The position numbers and the translations under genes were made by a program. This document shows, piece after piece, positions 45,745 to 54,270 of a stretch of DNA of 64,000 bases. Each line of letters opens with the position of its first letter. Within the stretch, counting starts at the first letter, position 1. Under the pieces are notes generated by a model. That model was given only the letters and a program-made list of their open reading frames with translations, did no database searches and had not been told where the DNA came from. The stretch is from contig NC_014934.1 in NCBI RefSeq assembly GCF_000186265.1, forward strand, positions 2,852,001 through 2,916,000, in the 5' to 3' direction. The stretch is from Cellulophaga algicola DSM 14237. Lineage in GTDB: Bacteria > Bacteroidota > Bacteroidia > Flavobacteriales > Flavobacteriaceae.

Positions 45745-47082
45745 ATGAGTCAGTCTAAAAATACGCCAGTTGTAAAACGAGAGTTATTATTTCCTTTTAT
45801 TATCATTACTTCTTTATTTGCATTATGGGGTATTGCCAATGATTTAACGAATCCTATGGTTTCTGCATTTAAAAAAGTGATGCCCGAACTATCTAATATG
45901 CAAGCTTCTTTGGTACAATTTGCATTTTATTTTGGATACTTTTTTATGGCCTTACCAGCAGCGTTATTTATCAGAAAATACAGTTATAAAGCCGGAATAA
46001 TTTTAGGTTTAACACTATATGCTATTGGCGCTTTCTTATTTTATCCGGCAGCAGCTCTTCAAGAATTTAATTATTTTTTAATATCGCTTTGGGTAATTAC
46101 CTGCGGTTTGGCATTTTTAGAAACCACTTCTAATCCCTTAATTTTATCCTTAGGAGATAAAGAAACAGCAACGCAACGTTTAAATTTAGCCCAGGCTTTT
46201 AATCCTATAGGTTCTTTAATAGGGATGATTGTTGCGCAACAGTTTGTTATTTCTGCATTGCGTTCCGATGATAAAAATGAAGCAGGAGAATTGGTGTACG
46301 ATACTCTATCTACCAGTGCAAAAGCTGTGGTGAGAGAAAATGACTTAAGTGTAATTAGTGTTCCTTATATTATTTTAGGTTTAGTGGTGTTGGTTATTAT
46401 GGGAGTCATTTTATGTACTAAAATACCTAAAACAGTAGATGCAGATAAAATGTCACTTTCAGCATCGTTTCAAAAATTGTTTGCCAATAAAAATTACATT
46501 TTTGGGGTAGTGGCACAAGCATTTTATGTAGGGGCTCAAATTATGTGTTGGACTTATATTTTTCAATATGTAGATAATATCAATGAAAGTTTACCAGAAG
46601 ATCAGGCATTAACGGCAACGTGGTATAATGTAGCCGCTATGATTATATTTTTATCAGGAAGATGGATAGGTACTGGATTAATGAAAACCATGAATCCGTC
46701 TAAGGTTCTAATGTTATTTGGACTTGGAGGGGTTGTTTTTTCTGCGGGAGCTATTTTATTGCCAGGAGAAATTGGGCTGTATTCTTTAGTAGGTATTTCA
46801 TTATTTATGTCCATTATGTTTCCAACCATTTATGGTATCGCCTTAAAGGATATGGCCGACGAAGCAAAGATTGGTTCCGCAGGTTTAGTTATGGCTATTG
46901 TAGGAGGTGCATTAATGCCCGTTTTACAAGGGGGTATATTAGATTGGGGCGGTCCTGGTTTTTCAGACGTTCAAGTTTTAGGTTTTATTCCTGAAGTTAA
47001 TTTTTCTTTTATTCTACCACTCATCTGTTTGGTTGTTGTGACCATCTACGGTTATGTAACTTTTAATGCATCAAAAAAATAG
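45745..47082 (+). CDS. fucP: L-fucose:proton symporter family permease
   Basis: A 445-aa inner-membrane MFS protein with about 12 helices. I take the ATG at 45745; the open frame reaches 45718 only with a TTG start. FucP traits: LFALWGIANDLTNPMVSAFKK, FAFYFGYFFMALPAA, AFLETTSNPLILSLGD with the motif seen in FucP for the sugar-binding Glu, and LNLAQAFNPIGSLIG. FucP carries L-fucose, L-galactose and D-arabinose with a proton. Placed after the L-galactose dehydrogenase-like gene and 5 bp before a mutarotase, it most likely brings L-galactose into the cell. A 95-bp gap before it could hold an internal promoter. Confidence 0.9.
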   Translation: MSQSKNTPVVKRELLFPFIIITSLFALWGIANDLTNPMVSAFKKVMPELSNMQASLVQFAFYFGYFFMALPAALFIRKYSYKAGIILGLTLYAIGAFLFYPAAALQEFNYFLISLWVITCGLAFLETTSNPLILSLGDKETATQRLNLAQAFNPIGSLIGMIVAQQFVISALRSDDKNEAGELVYDTLSTSAKAVVRENDLSVISVPYIILGLVVLVIMGVILCTKIPKTVDADKMSLSASFQKLFANKNYIFGVVAQAFYVGAQIMCWTYIFQYVDNINESLPEDQALTATWYNVAAMIIFLSGRWIGTGLMKTMNPSKVLMLFGLGGVVFSAGAILLPGEIGLYSLVGISLFMSIMFPTIYGIALKDMADEAKIGSAGLVMAIVGGALMPVLQGGILDWGGPGFSDVQVLGFIPEVNFSFILPLICLVVVTIYGYVTFNASKK

Positions 47083-47087
47083 AACTT

Positions 47088-47429
47088 ATGAGTGTAAAGA
47101 GATATTGTTATTCTTGCGATTTAAAAGATGATTCTAAATTAATAGCGGAATATAAAGCCTACCATGCGGAAGGAAAAGCTTGGCCTGAAATTACAAAAAG
47201 CATTAAGGACGCGGGTATTGTAGACATGCAAATCTATTTAACAGGCAATAGAATGTTTATGATTATGGAAGTGAATGAAACTTTTAATCCTGATAAAAAA
47301 GCGGCAATGGATGCTCAAAACCCAAAAGTACAAGAATGGGAAAATCTCATGTGGGATTATCAGCAAGAATTGCCATGGGCAGAAAAAGGCGAAAAATGGA
47401 TGGCTTTAGATAAGATATTCCAATTATAA
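47088..47429 (+). CDS. rhaM: L-rhamnose/L-fucose mutarotase family protein (RhaM-like)
   Basis: A 113-aa ferredoxin-like small protein of the COG3254 family. YCYSCDLKDDSKLIAEYKAYH at the start carries the conserved His-region, IVDMQIYLTGNRMFMIMEV is the core strand pair, and QEWENLMWDYQQELPWA with a final WMALDKIFQL is typical. It interconverts anomers of L-sugars so that the dehydrogenase sees its preferred form. It ends the seven-gene L-galactose operon and is followed within 35 bp by a terminator. Confidence 0.9.
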   Translation: MSVKRYCYSCDLKDDSKLIAEYKAYHAEGKAWPEITKSIKDAGIVDMQIYLTGNRMFMIMEVNETFNPDKKAAMDAQNPKVQEWENLMWDYQQELPWAEKGEKWMALDKIFQL

Positions 47430-47460
47430 GATATAGTTAGTTTTAGTGTTAGATAGTTTA

Positions 47461-47502
47461 GAGTTTAGGAGTTTTATATAAAACGACTAAACTCTTTTTT
47501 TT
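47461..47502 (+). terminator. Rho-independent terminator of the L-galactose operon
   Basis: A nearly continuous palindrome has outer arms GAGTTTAG (47461-47468) and CTAAACTC (47487-47494) and an inner AGTTTTATATAAAAC stem, followed by eight T (47495-47502). It cleanly ends the + strand operon after the mutarotase gene. Confidence 0.9.
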
Positions 47503-47508
47503 AGTTCT

Positions 47509-47521
47509 GTTTTTGTCTAGT
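47509..47521 (+). promoter_or_regulatory. Copy of the GTTTTTGTCTAGT motif before the GH16 remnant
   Basis: Thirteen bases match the motif at 63179-63192 (before the second susC) and, inverted, at 61253-61266 (before the TPR/LuxR regulator). Here it lies just after the operon terminator and before the decayed GH16 gene, so it may be what is left of that gene's promoter. Confidence 0.35.
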
Positions 47522-47599
47522 AGAGTCGTTCACGGTATGATTTAATTTTTAAGATCTTCAGTTGTTATAAAACTTAAGATGAAAAATAAAAATATCACG

Positions 47600-48090
47600 A
47601 TGGGCAATGCTTTTAGGGTTTTGATAATAAGTATACGATACTTCTACGGAGGAGATAGATTATTTAGAAGCCTTCAGGACTAAAAGCAATGATTATTTCT
47701 AAAAACGCTTTCATTTGAGTCATCATGTTTTTATTCGAGAACCGTTTTAAGTTTATCAACCAACGTGTCCTGAAACTTGGTATGCCGACAGTAATAATAC
47801 TATTTGGTCAGAAGATTATCATAAGTATGGAGTATTATGGGAGGACCCTTGGAATTTATTTTATTATGTAGATGGCGTTCAAGTACGTAAAACACCCATT
47901 GCAGAAATAGATCCTGAAAACTATACTAATGGAGCAGGTTTTACTAAGCCGATGCATATGATTATTAGCGCTGCAGCACAGTCTTGGAGAGAAACTCAAG
48001 GAATAAATTTTTTAACAGACCCTACGGTGACTAATGAAGAAAATACAATTATGCGTGTAGATTGGATTCGGGTTTATAAACCGGAATAAT
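47600..48090 (+). pseudogene. Decayed GH16 beta-agarase/beta-porphyranase gene
   Basis: Reading the frame from 47631 gives YDTSTEEIDYLEAF, with the GH16 catalytic ExDxxE motif at 47652-47669, then after a TAA at 47700 LSHHVFIREPF, a second TAA at 47748, and VYQPTCPETWYAD. From there an intact run of about 110 codons leads to DWIRVYKPE and a stop at 48088-48090. The order matches the C-terminal half of marine GH16 agarases and porphyranases (SHHVFIR, YGVLWEDPWNLFYYVDG, MHMIISAAAQSW). The N-terminal half and signal peptide are missing or scrambled: two stops lie just before 47631. It was therefore a secreted endo-galactanase that is no longer made. The rest of the gap 47430-48155 holds two terminators and one motif copy. 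Confidence 0.85.
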
Positions 48091-48100
48091 AAGTAATAAG

Positions 48101-48130
48101 AAAGCCAAATCAAAAATGATTTGGCTTTCT
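48101..48130. terminator. Rho-independent terminator at the end of the L-AHG operon
   Basis: Perfect 13-bp arms GAAAGCCAAATCA (48101-48113) and 48118-48130 have a 4-nt loop. It lies 25 bp past the stop of the - strand operon and 10 bp past the GH16 remnant, with T/A-rich flanks on both sides, so it can serve either direction. Confidence 0.85.
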
Positions 48131-48155
48131 TTAAATAATGTTTTTTAAGGTAGGA

Positions 48156-49169
48156 TTATGCTAAGCTATTGCTGTAAGCAACAATGACGATACCTATTAC
48201 CATACAGCTTAAACCAACATATAAGAATTTCCGTGCCTTCGGCGAAGCTTTAACCCATTCCTTGGTGATAATACCACTGATAATAGCTGTTACCACACAA
48301 GAGGTATTAAATATGGCGTAACCAACGGTATTTCCTGATGCACCTAATTTATAGGCTGCAAATGCAAATAGGGCAGAAGCGGCATAATGAAAGAAGGCCA
48401 TGACGAGTATAAGTACAAAGTTTTTGCCAAAAGCAGGTGTTTTAAAATCTCCCCATGCTTTTTTGGTCGTCAGTTGCCAAAGAAAATAGGCGGTCATTAC
48501 TAAACCACCACTTATAAATATAGGAAACATTACGGCAACTGCGGTTACCCATTCTGCATTTCCTGCAGCCTGACTAGCTTCATGCAAATAAGGTCTACCC
48601 GCTGCGTTGGCATAACTGAATCCAGTGGCGAGTAAACCTCCAATAACTGCAATTAAAATACCAGTAGCCATGGAGCCTTTTTGTGAGCTATTCTCTTGGT
48701 TATCTTTTTCTACCTTTTCTCTAATAAAACCTGCTTTACCATTAGCAAATATTCCTATTAATACAACGAAGAGCCCTAATAGTATAGTTGTTAATTTGTT
48801 GGTAGGAGGCAAACCATCTTCAATAAATGGTAATACAGAGCCAACTAAAATAATAGTACCGATAAAAAGGGAGAAACCTAAAGAAAGACCAATATGATTA
48901 ATGGCTTTACTCCACATCATAACCCCTACACCCCATAGAAAACTAGTAAGGCCCATTTTTATCCAGATGTCTGTAGGCATATTACTGAATATGGAAACAA
49001 AGCCATCAATTAAAGTAACCGATGCAATGATGGGTACCACAAACATGGTGAGTAAAAAGAATAAACTCCATGTGTTTTCATACTTAAAGCCCTTTGTAAA
49101 CTTTTCAGGTAAGGCATAAAGCCCAAGCATTAGTCCGGCAAAAATTGCCAGTAAAACTCCTTCTGTCAT
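48156..49169 (-). CDS. RhaT-family (L-rhamnose:H+ symporter-like) sugar permease
   Basis: A 337-aa protein with about ten membrane helices. ILLGLFVVLIGIFANGKAGFIREK, TGILIAVIGGLLATGFSYANAAG and GNTVGYAIFNTSCVVTAIISGIITKEW resemble the RhaT group within the drug/metabolite transporter superfamily. It is the last gene of the L-AHG operon, 32 bp after the mutarotase. Because RhaT handles a deoxy L-sugar, uptake of 3,6-anhydro-L-galactose (or a galactose stereoisomer) is a reasonable inference. I see nothing that would fix the substrate. Confidence 0.82.
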   Translation of the reverse strand: MTEGVLLAIFAGLMLGLYALPEKFTKGFKYENTWSLFFLLTMFVVPIIASVTLIDGFVSIFSNMPTDIWIKMGLTSFLWGVGVMMWSKAINHIGLSLGFSLFIGTIILVGSVLPFIEDGLPPTNKLTTILLGLFVVLIGIFANGKAGFIREKVEKDNQENSSQKGSMATGILIAVIGGLLATGFSYANAAGRPYLHEASQAAGNAEWVTAVAVMFPIFISGGLVMTAYFLWQLTTKKAWGDFKTPAFGKNFVLILVMAFFHYAASALFAFAAYKLGASGNTVGYAIFNTSCVVTAIISGIITKEWVKASPKARKFLYVGLSCMVIGIVIVAYSNSLA

Positions 49170-49201
49170 AATTGGTTATTTTTTGAGTTAATTAGTTATC
49201 A

Positions 49202-50242
49202 TTAAAATGAAAATTTGAATACCGTCGTGCTCGTGAAATTTTCGCCAGCTTTGGTAATCGATTTAGGAGAACCTTCAATATTAGGCCCATTAGGATATCG
49301 ATGCGTTTCGCAACAGAATCCTCTATATTTTCCATATTGAATTCCATTTTCTCTTTTCAAATCATCTGAGGTGTATTTTCCCGTATACAAAAGCATACAA
49401 GGCTCTGTAGAATAAACATCTAAACGTACTAGTTTCTGACTATCAACAATTGAAGCTACTTTCTTTAGGGCTTCTTCTTCATCAAAAACATAAAAATGTT
49501 CAAAGCCATCATTTATGGCTTCGTGAACAGCTCCAATACGTTTTTCTTCTCGTAAATCATCAGGTTGCCCTTCTACATTGACTATTTTTCCCATAGCGGC
49601 ACCAGTTTCATCCAACGCTAAACGCTTGTTGGTATACACTTGCGCGGTATGACTTTCTACGCTCTCAGAAAAGCCGGATAAATTAAAATAGGTATGATTA
49701 GTGAGCGATAACGGAGTATCTTCATCAGGTGTGGCCAAGTATTTAATTTTTAGCTCATTATGGTCTGTCAATGTAAACGAAACACTTATGTTTACGTTTC
49801 CTGGAAAACCTTCTTCCATAGTTTTACTCTGTAAAGACATCGTAATAGAAGCTGCATCGGCATCCTTGGTGGTGACACTCCAAATTCTTTTATCAAAACC
49901 AACAACGCCACCATGTAAATTGTTAGGTCCACAATTATCTGCTAAATCATATGTTTTACCATTTAGACTAAATTTAGCATCTTTTATTTGAGAGCAATAT
50001 CGGCCCACAGTAGCTCCAAAATAAGGGGAGTTATTTTTATATGCTTCAGAAAAATAGCCTTCTAAGGAATCAAAACCACAAACAATTTCTTTCAGTGCTC
50101 CATGAGGATCTGGTAGCTGTATGGAGGTAATAGTAGCCCCGTAGTTGGTTATTTTGACTACCATACCTTTAGCATTTTTTAAAGTAAATAATGCTATTTT
50201 CTTATCTTCTATAACTCCAAAATCACTTTTTATCACTTTCAT
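49202..50242 (-). CDS. galM: Aldose 1-epimerase (galactose mutarotase)
   Basis: A 346-aa GalM-fold enzyme. It has the start motif NYGATITSIQLPD, YFGATVGRYCSQI, the catalytic-His stretches NLHGGVVGFDKRIW and LTNHTYFNLSG, DDGFEHF-type residues, and the late YGKYRGFCCETHRYPNGPN with the catalytic Glu. It interconverts alpha and beta anomers of galactose or glucose. No signal peptide is visible, so it acts in the cytoplasm. Spacing is 9 bp after the cycloisomerase and 32 bp before the permease. It would help with D-galactose or other hexoses released together with L-AHG. Confidence 0.92.
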   Translation of the reverse strand: MKVIKSDFGVIEDKKIALFTLKNAKGMVVKITNYGATITSIQLPDPHGALKEIVCGFDSLEGYFSEAYKNNSPYFGATVGRYCSQIKDAKFSLNGKTYDLADNCGPNNLHGGVVGFDKRIWSVTTKDADAASITMSLQSKTMEEGFPGNVNISVSFTLTDHNELKIKYLATPDEDTPLSLTNHTYFNLSGFSESVESHTAQVYTNKRLALDETGAAMGKIVNVEGQPDDLREEKRIGAVHEAINDGFEHFYVFDEEEALKKVASIVDSQKLVRLDVYSTEPCMLLYTGKYTSDDLKRENGIQYGKYRGFCCETHRYPNGPNIEGSPKSITKAGENFTSTTVFKFSF

Positions 50243-50251
50243 ACGATTATT

Positions 50252-51343
50252 TTATTGTTGATATGGTGCTAGTTTTTCCCAATTAAAAACCACCCCTGTT
50301 CCAGGCTCGTTAGAGGCTACTGCACGGTAATTTTCTACTACGAGTGGTCTGGTGGTATATGCATCAATAGGGAAACTATGAACTTCCAACCATCCCGCGT
50401 TTGGTTGTGCAGAAACTAAACTTACATGTAGTTCTTGCATACCATGAGAGCAAGCAGGAATACCATGTTGGTCTGCCAAACGTGCGGCTTTAAGCCAACC
50501 CGTAACTCCACCACAATTAGAAGCATCTGGCTGAATAAAGGATAATTTTGCTTGATCAAAAGCATATTCAAATTCATGAATAGTATGCAGATTTTCTCCC
50601 ATGGCTAATGGGAATCCCGTTTTCTCGGCTATTTCAGCAAACCCTTTATAGTCATCAGGAATAATGGGTTCTTCAAACCAAGTGATATTATATTTTTTAA
50701 AACCTTCAATAGCTTTAATTGCTTTTTCAATAGACATAGAATAATTGGCATCTACCATGAACGTTACGTCTGGACCAATAAATTCTCGTACCGCTTTAAT
50801 ACGTTCTAAATCTTCTTCTAAATTTTCCCTTCCTATTTTTATTTTAACAGCATTAAAGCCATTTGCCAAATAGGTTTTCATATTATTTAAAAGCTTAGGT
50901 ATGGGAAATTGTAAATCTATTCCTCCACAATACGCTTTACACGTATTATCTGCGCCACCAGCCATTTTCCATAGCGGAAGTCCTGCTTTTTTACATTTGA
51001 TATCCCAGAGTGCAATATCAATAGTAGCTATGGCAAAAGAAGCTATCCCTCCACGACCAACGTAGTGAATATGCCACTCCATAAAATCATAGATGCCATC
51101 TATATCTGTACCATCTTTACCTAAAATGGCCGCTGCGAAATCATGATCTATCATTGCTTTAATAGCATGGCCACCTTTTCCTCCGGTATACGTATAGCCG
51201 GTTCCTTCACTACCATCTTCCAAAGTAATGGTGGTGGTTATTAATTCAAAATGGGTATGGTCACCATGTTTTGCATCATTCAATACTTCTGGTAAGGGTA
51301 CCTTAAATATTTTTGATATAATACTCTTAATTGCTGTGCTCAT
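50252..51343 (-). CDS. Enolase-superfamily enzyme, probable 3,6-anhydro-L-galactonate cycloisomerase
   Basis: A 363-aa mandelate-racemase-type enzyme: capping domain ([16 protein letters not shown]), then barrel with the KxK base in AVKIKIG, metal ligands in [14 protein letters not shown] and MGENLHT, and a late [24 protein letters not shown] strand. The last segment resembles the anhydro-galactonate cycloisomerases known from agarolytic Vibrio and Pseudoalteromonas, which open the 3,6-anhydro ring to give 2-keto-3-deoxy-L-galactonate. The gene lies 31 bp after an aldehyde dehydrogenase that fits the preceding step, in an operon that also has the two following dehydrogenases. General sugar-acid dehydratase activity is the alternative. 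Confidence 0.82.
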   Translation of the reverse strand: MSTAIKSIISKIFKVPLPEVLNDAKHGDHTHFELITTTITLEDGSEGTGYTYTGGKGGHAIKAMIDHDFAAAILGKDGTDIDGIYDFMEWHIHYVGRGGIASFAIATIDIALWDIKCKKAGLPLWKMAGGADNTCKAYCGGIDLQFPIPKLLNNMKTYLANGFNAVKIKIGRENLEEDLERIKAVREFIGPDVTFMVDANYSMSIEKAIKAIEGFKKYNITWFEEPIIPDDYKGFAEIAEKTGFPLAMGENLHTIHEFEYAFDQAKLSFIQPDASNCGGVTGWLKAARLADQHGIPACSHGMQELHVSLVSAQPNAGWLEVHSFPIDAYTTRPLVVENYRAVASNEPGTGVVFNWEKLAPYQQ

Positions 51344-51374
51344 TTTTAGGTCTATAAATACAATTGATTATTAG

Positions 51375-52829
51375 CTAAGCTTTGTGTCTGATGTAAAATG
51401 TTTTCTTCTCCATATATTGTTCAAAGCCATACTTGCCATCTTCACCACCAGAACCAGATAATTTGTAGCCATTATGGAACCCTTGGTGCTGCTCACCATG
51501 ACCACGATTTACATATATTTCACCGTATTCTAATTCATCATTACATTTCATAATGGTATTCATGTCATTAGTAAAAACCATTGCAGCCAAACCATATTCA
51601 GAATCGTTCGCATACCCAATAACTTCGTCAAAAGTTTTAAATTTTAATACGGGTAGAATAGGACCAAAAGATTCTTCATGAACAATGGTCATATCTTGGG
51701 TTACATTGGTTAAGACCGTTGGCTCAAACCAATATCCCTTTTCAAATTGAGTACCTACTGGTTTTTTTCCACCTGCAGCAATTGTTGCGCCTTCTTGTAC
51801 ACTAACGGCAACCAAATGCTCCATAGCTTTAAGCTCTGCGGCATTTACTTTAGGTCCCATATCAGTATCTTCTAACATTGGGTCACCCACTTTTATTTCA
51901 CTGACTTTTTTAAGGAATTTCTCCATAAATACATCATAGATAGATTCCTGTAAATACATGCGTTCATTACAAGTACATACTTGGCCGCAATTATCAAAAC
52001 GAGAATGCAAAGCCGCGTCTACAGCAGCATCAATATCGGCATCCTCAAATACAATAAAGGGCGCTTTACCACCTAATTCTAATTGAACATGGGTTAAATT
52101 TTGAGCGGCATTCCTAGCAATTTGTTGTCCTACAGGAGTAGAGCCAGTCATGGTGACCATTTTGGTAATAGGGCTTTCAACTAACGCATTACCCATAGCT
52201 CTACCTGGTCCTGTAAGAATGTTGATAACTCCTGCAGGGATACCTACTTTATTGGCAATAGTTCCTAACTCAAGTGTGGCTAATGGTGTTTCTGAAGTTG
52301 GTTTTATAACGATACTATTTCCTGCAATTAATGCTGGACCCAATTTTCTAGCAGCTAAGGCCAATGGAAAATTCCACGCGGTAATAGCAACAATAACTCC
52401 TCTAGGTATTTTTTGAATCCAAATTTGTTCGTTAGGATTATCAGAAGGAATAATATCACCTTCAATTCTACGAGCACCTTCACAAGCATATTCTATAAAA
52501 GAAGAGGCTACTGCAACTTCAAATCTCGCTACTTTAAGTAGTTTTCCCTGTTCTTTAACCAGTAATTGCGCTAAATATTCAGAATTAGCTTTAATCTCAT
52601 TAGAAAACTTATATAGAAGATCTGCTCTTTCTTTTGCCGGTAATTTTTTCCATTCTTTTTGCGCTTTTTCAGCGGCTTGCAATGCTTCGATAGCTTCTTC
52701 TGTAGTTCCATTTTGAACGCGTGCCACGATTTCTTCTGTAGAAGGGTTTACAATAGCAATAGTTTCTCCTGATGTTGAGGTTCTCCATTCTCCATTAATG
52801 AAGAGCTTATATTCTTGTATTGATGACAT
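51375..52829 (-). CDS. Aldehyde dehydrogenase, probable 3,6-anhydro-L-galactose dehydrogenase
   Basis: A 484-aa NAD(P)-dependent aldehyde dehydrogenase of the lactaldehyde/succinate-semialdehyde group. It shows AITAWNFPLALAARKLGPAL, the cofactor loop MTGSTPVGQQIA, the general base in VQLELGGKAPF and the catalytic Cys in DNCGQVCTCNERM. In agar-degrading bacteria a member of this group oxidises 3,6-anhydro-L-galactose at C1. Here it sits 31 bp before the cycloisomerase-like gene and 11 bp after a sulfatase, in an operon that carries the remaining steps. The assignment rests on this context as much as on sequence. Confidence 0.85.
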   Translation of the reverse strand: MSSIQEYKLFINGEWRTSTSGETIAIVNPSTEEIVARVQNGTTEEAIEALQAAEKAQKEWKKLPAKERADLLYKFSNEIKANSEYLAQLLVKEQGKLLKVARFEVAVASSFIEYACEGARRIEGDIIPSDNPNEQIWIQKIPRGVIVAITAWNFPLALAARKLGPALIAGNSIVIKPTSETPLATLELGTIANKVGIPAGVINILTGPGRAMGNALVESPITKMVTMTGSTPVGQQIARNAAQNLTHVQLELGGKAPFIVFEDADIDAAVDAALHSRFDNCGQVCTCNERMYLQESIYDVFMEKFLKKVSEIKVGDPMLEDTDMGPKVNAAELKAMEHLVAVSVQEGATIAAGGKKPVGTQFEKGYWFEPTVLTNVTQDMTIVHEESFGPILPVLKFKTFDEVIGYANDSEYGLAAMVFTNDMNTIMKCNDELEYGEIYVNRGHGEQHQGFHNGYKLSGSGGEDGKYGFEQYMEKKTFYIRHKA

Positions 52830-52840
52830 AGTGTATGGTA

Positions 52841-54244
52841 TTATTGTTTTGTATTCGTTTTTCTAAAAGCATCCATTCGTTTCGCAGCTTTTCCTTCAAA
52901 TTCTCGGCGTAACTGCCAAAGAGGGCGCTCCAATGTTAATTCCCAGGTGAATAGTTGTTTGTAAAGTTCTCTGACTTTTTCCGGATGTGCCGCAGCTACA
53001 TTATTAGTTTCAGAAATATCTTCCTGTATATTGTAAAGTTCAGCAGGCCGATCAGGAAACCGAATTAATTTCCAATCCTGATTTCTAATAGCAGCTCTGT
53101 TTTCTTTTTTCCAGTAAAGTAGCTCATGTGGTCTTTCGGTATTTTCTTCTTTTAAATAGGGCAAAAGGTTAACACCGTCCAATTCTTCCATCGCAGAACT
53201 ATTTCCGCTTGCAGCGGATAAAAAAGTAGGGAAAAGATCTAAGGTGCTAATAGGGTAGTTGTAATTTTTATTTTTTTGTAATTGTTTGGGCCAAGACATT
53301 AAAAAAGGCACTCTAATACCGCCTTCTAAATGATTTGCTTTGGTACCACTTAACGGACTATTGTCAGAATCATTAGCGTCTGATGGTCCGCCATTGTCAT
53401 TTGTAAAAACAATTAATGTGTTATTTGAAAGCCCTTGAGTTTCAAGTTCTTTTAAAACTGTACCAATAGCACGGTCCATGGCTAAGGTCATTGCTGCCAA
53501 TGTTTTTCGTTTTCCTTTTAAATGAGGAAACTGCTCTAAATCTTCAGCAGTAGCTTCCATAGGAGTATGTACTGCATTAAAAGATAAATAGATAAAAAAT
53601 GGATGTTTTTTATTTCTGTTGATGAATGAAATAGCTTCATGAGCCAGTTCATCGGTAAGATACCCTTCATGTTCTAAGAAGTTACCAAACCCTCTTTCTA
53701 ATCGGTCTTCGTTTTTGCTCAATGGATTAGAATCATCGTAAGGCATATAACTACGGGCACCACCTCTAAATCCATAGAATTCATCAAAACCACGTTTTGT
53801 GGGATGAAAACGATCTGCATTTCCCTGATGCCATTTTCCGAAAAGTGCTGTTTTATAACCTAGATCTTGCAAATAATTTGCAATCGTAATTTGGTCTAAA
53901 GGCAAACCCATTTCATCGCCTACTAGACCGGATGTACTCATGTAACCAGGAACATTATTTTCTTCAAAGCCGAATTTTTGTTGGTATTTTCCAGTTAAGA
54001 TGCCTGCTCTAGAAGGGCCGCAAACGGCAGCACTTACATACGCTTGAGAAAATTTGATGCTTTTTTTAGCAAGCTTGTCTAATTCAGGAGTTTTAAATTC
54101 TTTACTTCCTTGAAAGCCAAAATCAGCATAGCCCGCATCATCGGATAAGATAAACACAATATTTGGTTGCTGCTGAGCAGTCAAAAAACTCACCTTAAAA
54201 AAGCCTAGCAGAATTAGTATTATTTTTATGTACCGATGATGCAC
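52841..54244 (-). CDS. Type S1 sulfatase, secreted, inside the sugar-catabolic operon
   Basis: A 467-aa sulfatase with a signal peptide (ending SFLTAQ). [22 protein letters not shown] with Cys75, [23 protein letters not shown] and [19 protein letters not shown] are all intact. It resembles the interrupted sulfatase at 25866 in length and motifs. It is unusual in that it lies between two cytoplasmic enzymes, KduD-like (26 bp before) and the L-AHG dehydrogenase-like (11 bp after). Co-transcription suggests its sulfate-free product feeds that pathway; a sulfate on the L-galactose or anhydro-galactose side of the repeat is possible. Confidence 0.92.
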   Translation of the reverse strand: MHHRYIKIILILLGFFKVSFLTAQQQPNIVFILSDDAGYADFGFQGSKEFKTPELDKLAKKSIKFSQAYVSAAVCGPSRAGILTGKYQQKFGFEENNVPGYMSTSGLVGDEMGLPLDQITIANYLQDLGYKTALFGKWHQGNADRFHPTKRGFDEFYGFRGGARSYMPYDDSNPLSKNEDRLERGFGNFLEHEGYLTDELAHEAISFINRNKKHPFFIYLSFNAVHTPMEATAEDLEQFPHLKGKRKTLAAMTLAMDRAIGTVLKELETQGLSNNTLIVFTNDNGGPSDANDSDNSPLSGTKANHLEGGIRVPFLMSWPKQLQKNKNYNYPISTLDLFPTFLSAASGNSSAMEELDGVNLLPYLKEENTERPHELLYWKKENRAAIRNQDWKLIRFPDRPAELYNIQEDISETNNVAAAHPEKVRELYKQLFTWELTLERPLWQLRREFEGKAAKRMDAFRKTNTKQ

Positions 54245-54270
54245 TGTATACCTTTTTTTTTAAATTAAAT

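Noticed and set aside
39830-47429. Reading the operon as an L-fucose pathway because of FucP, the fucose-dehydrogenase-like SDR and the lactonase
   Set aside because: No fuconate dehydratase or 2-keto-3-deoxy-fuconate enzymes follow; instead UxaB and UxaA are present, which need a 6-hydroxylated sugar acid. L-galactose fits all seven genes.
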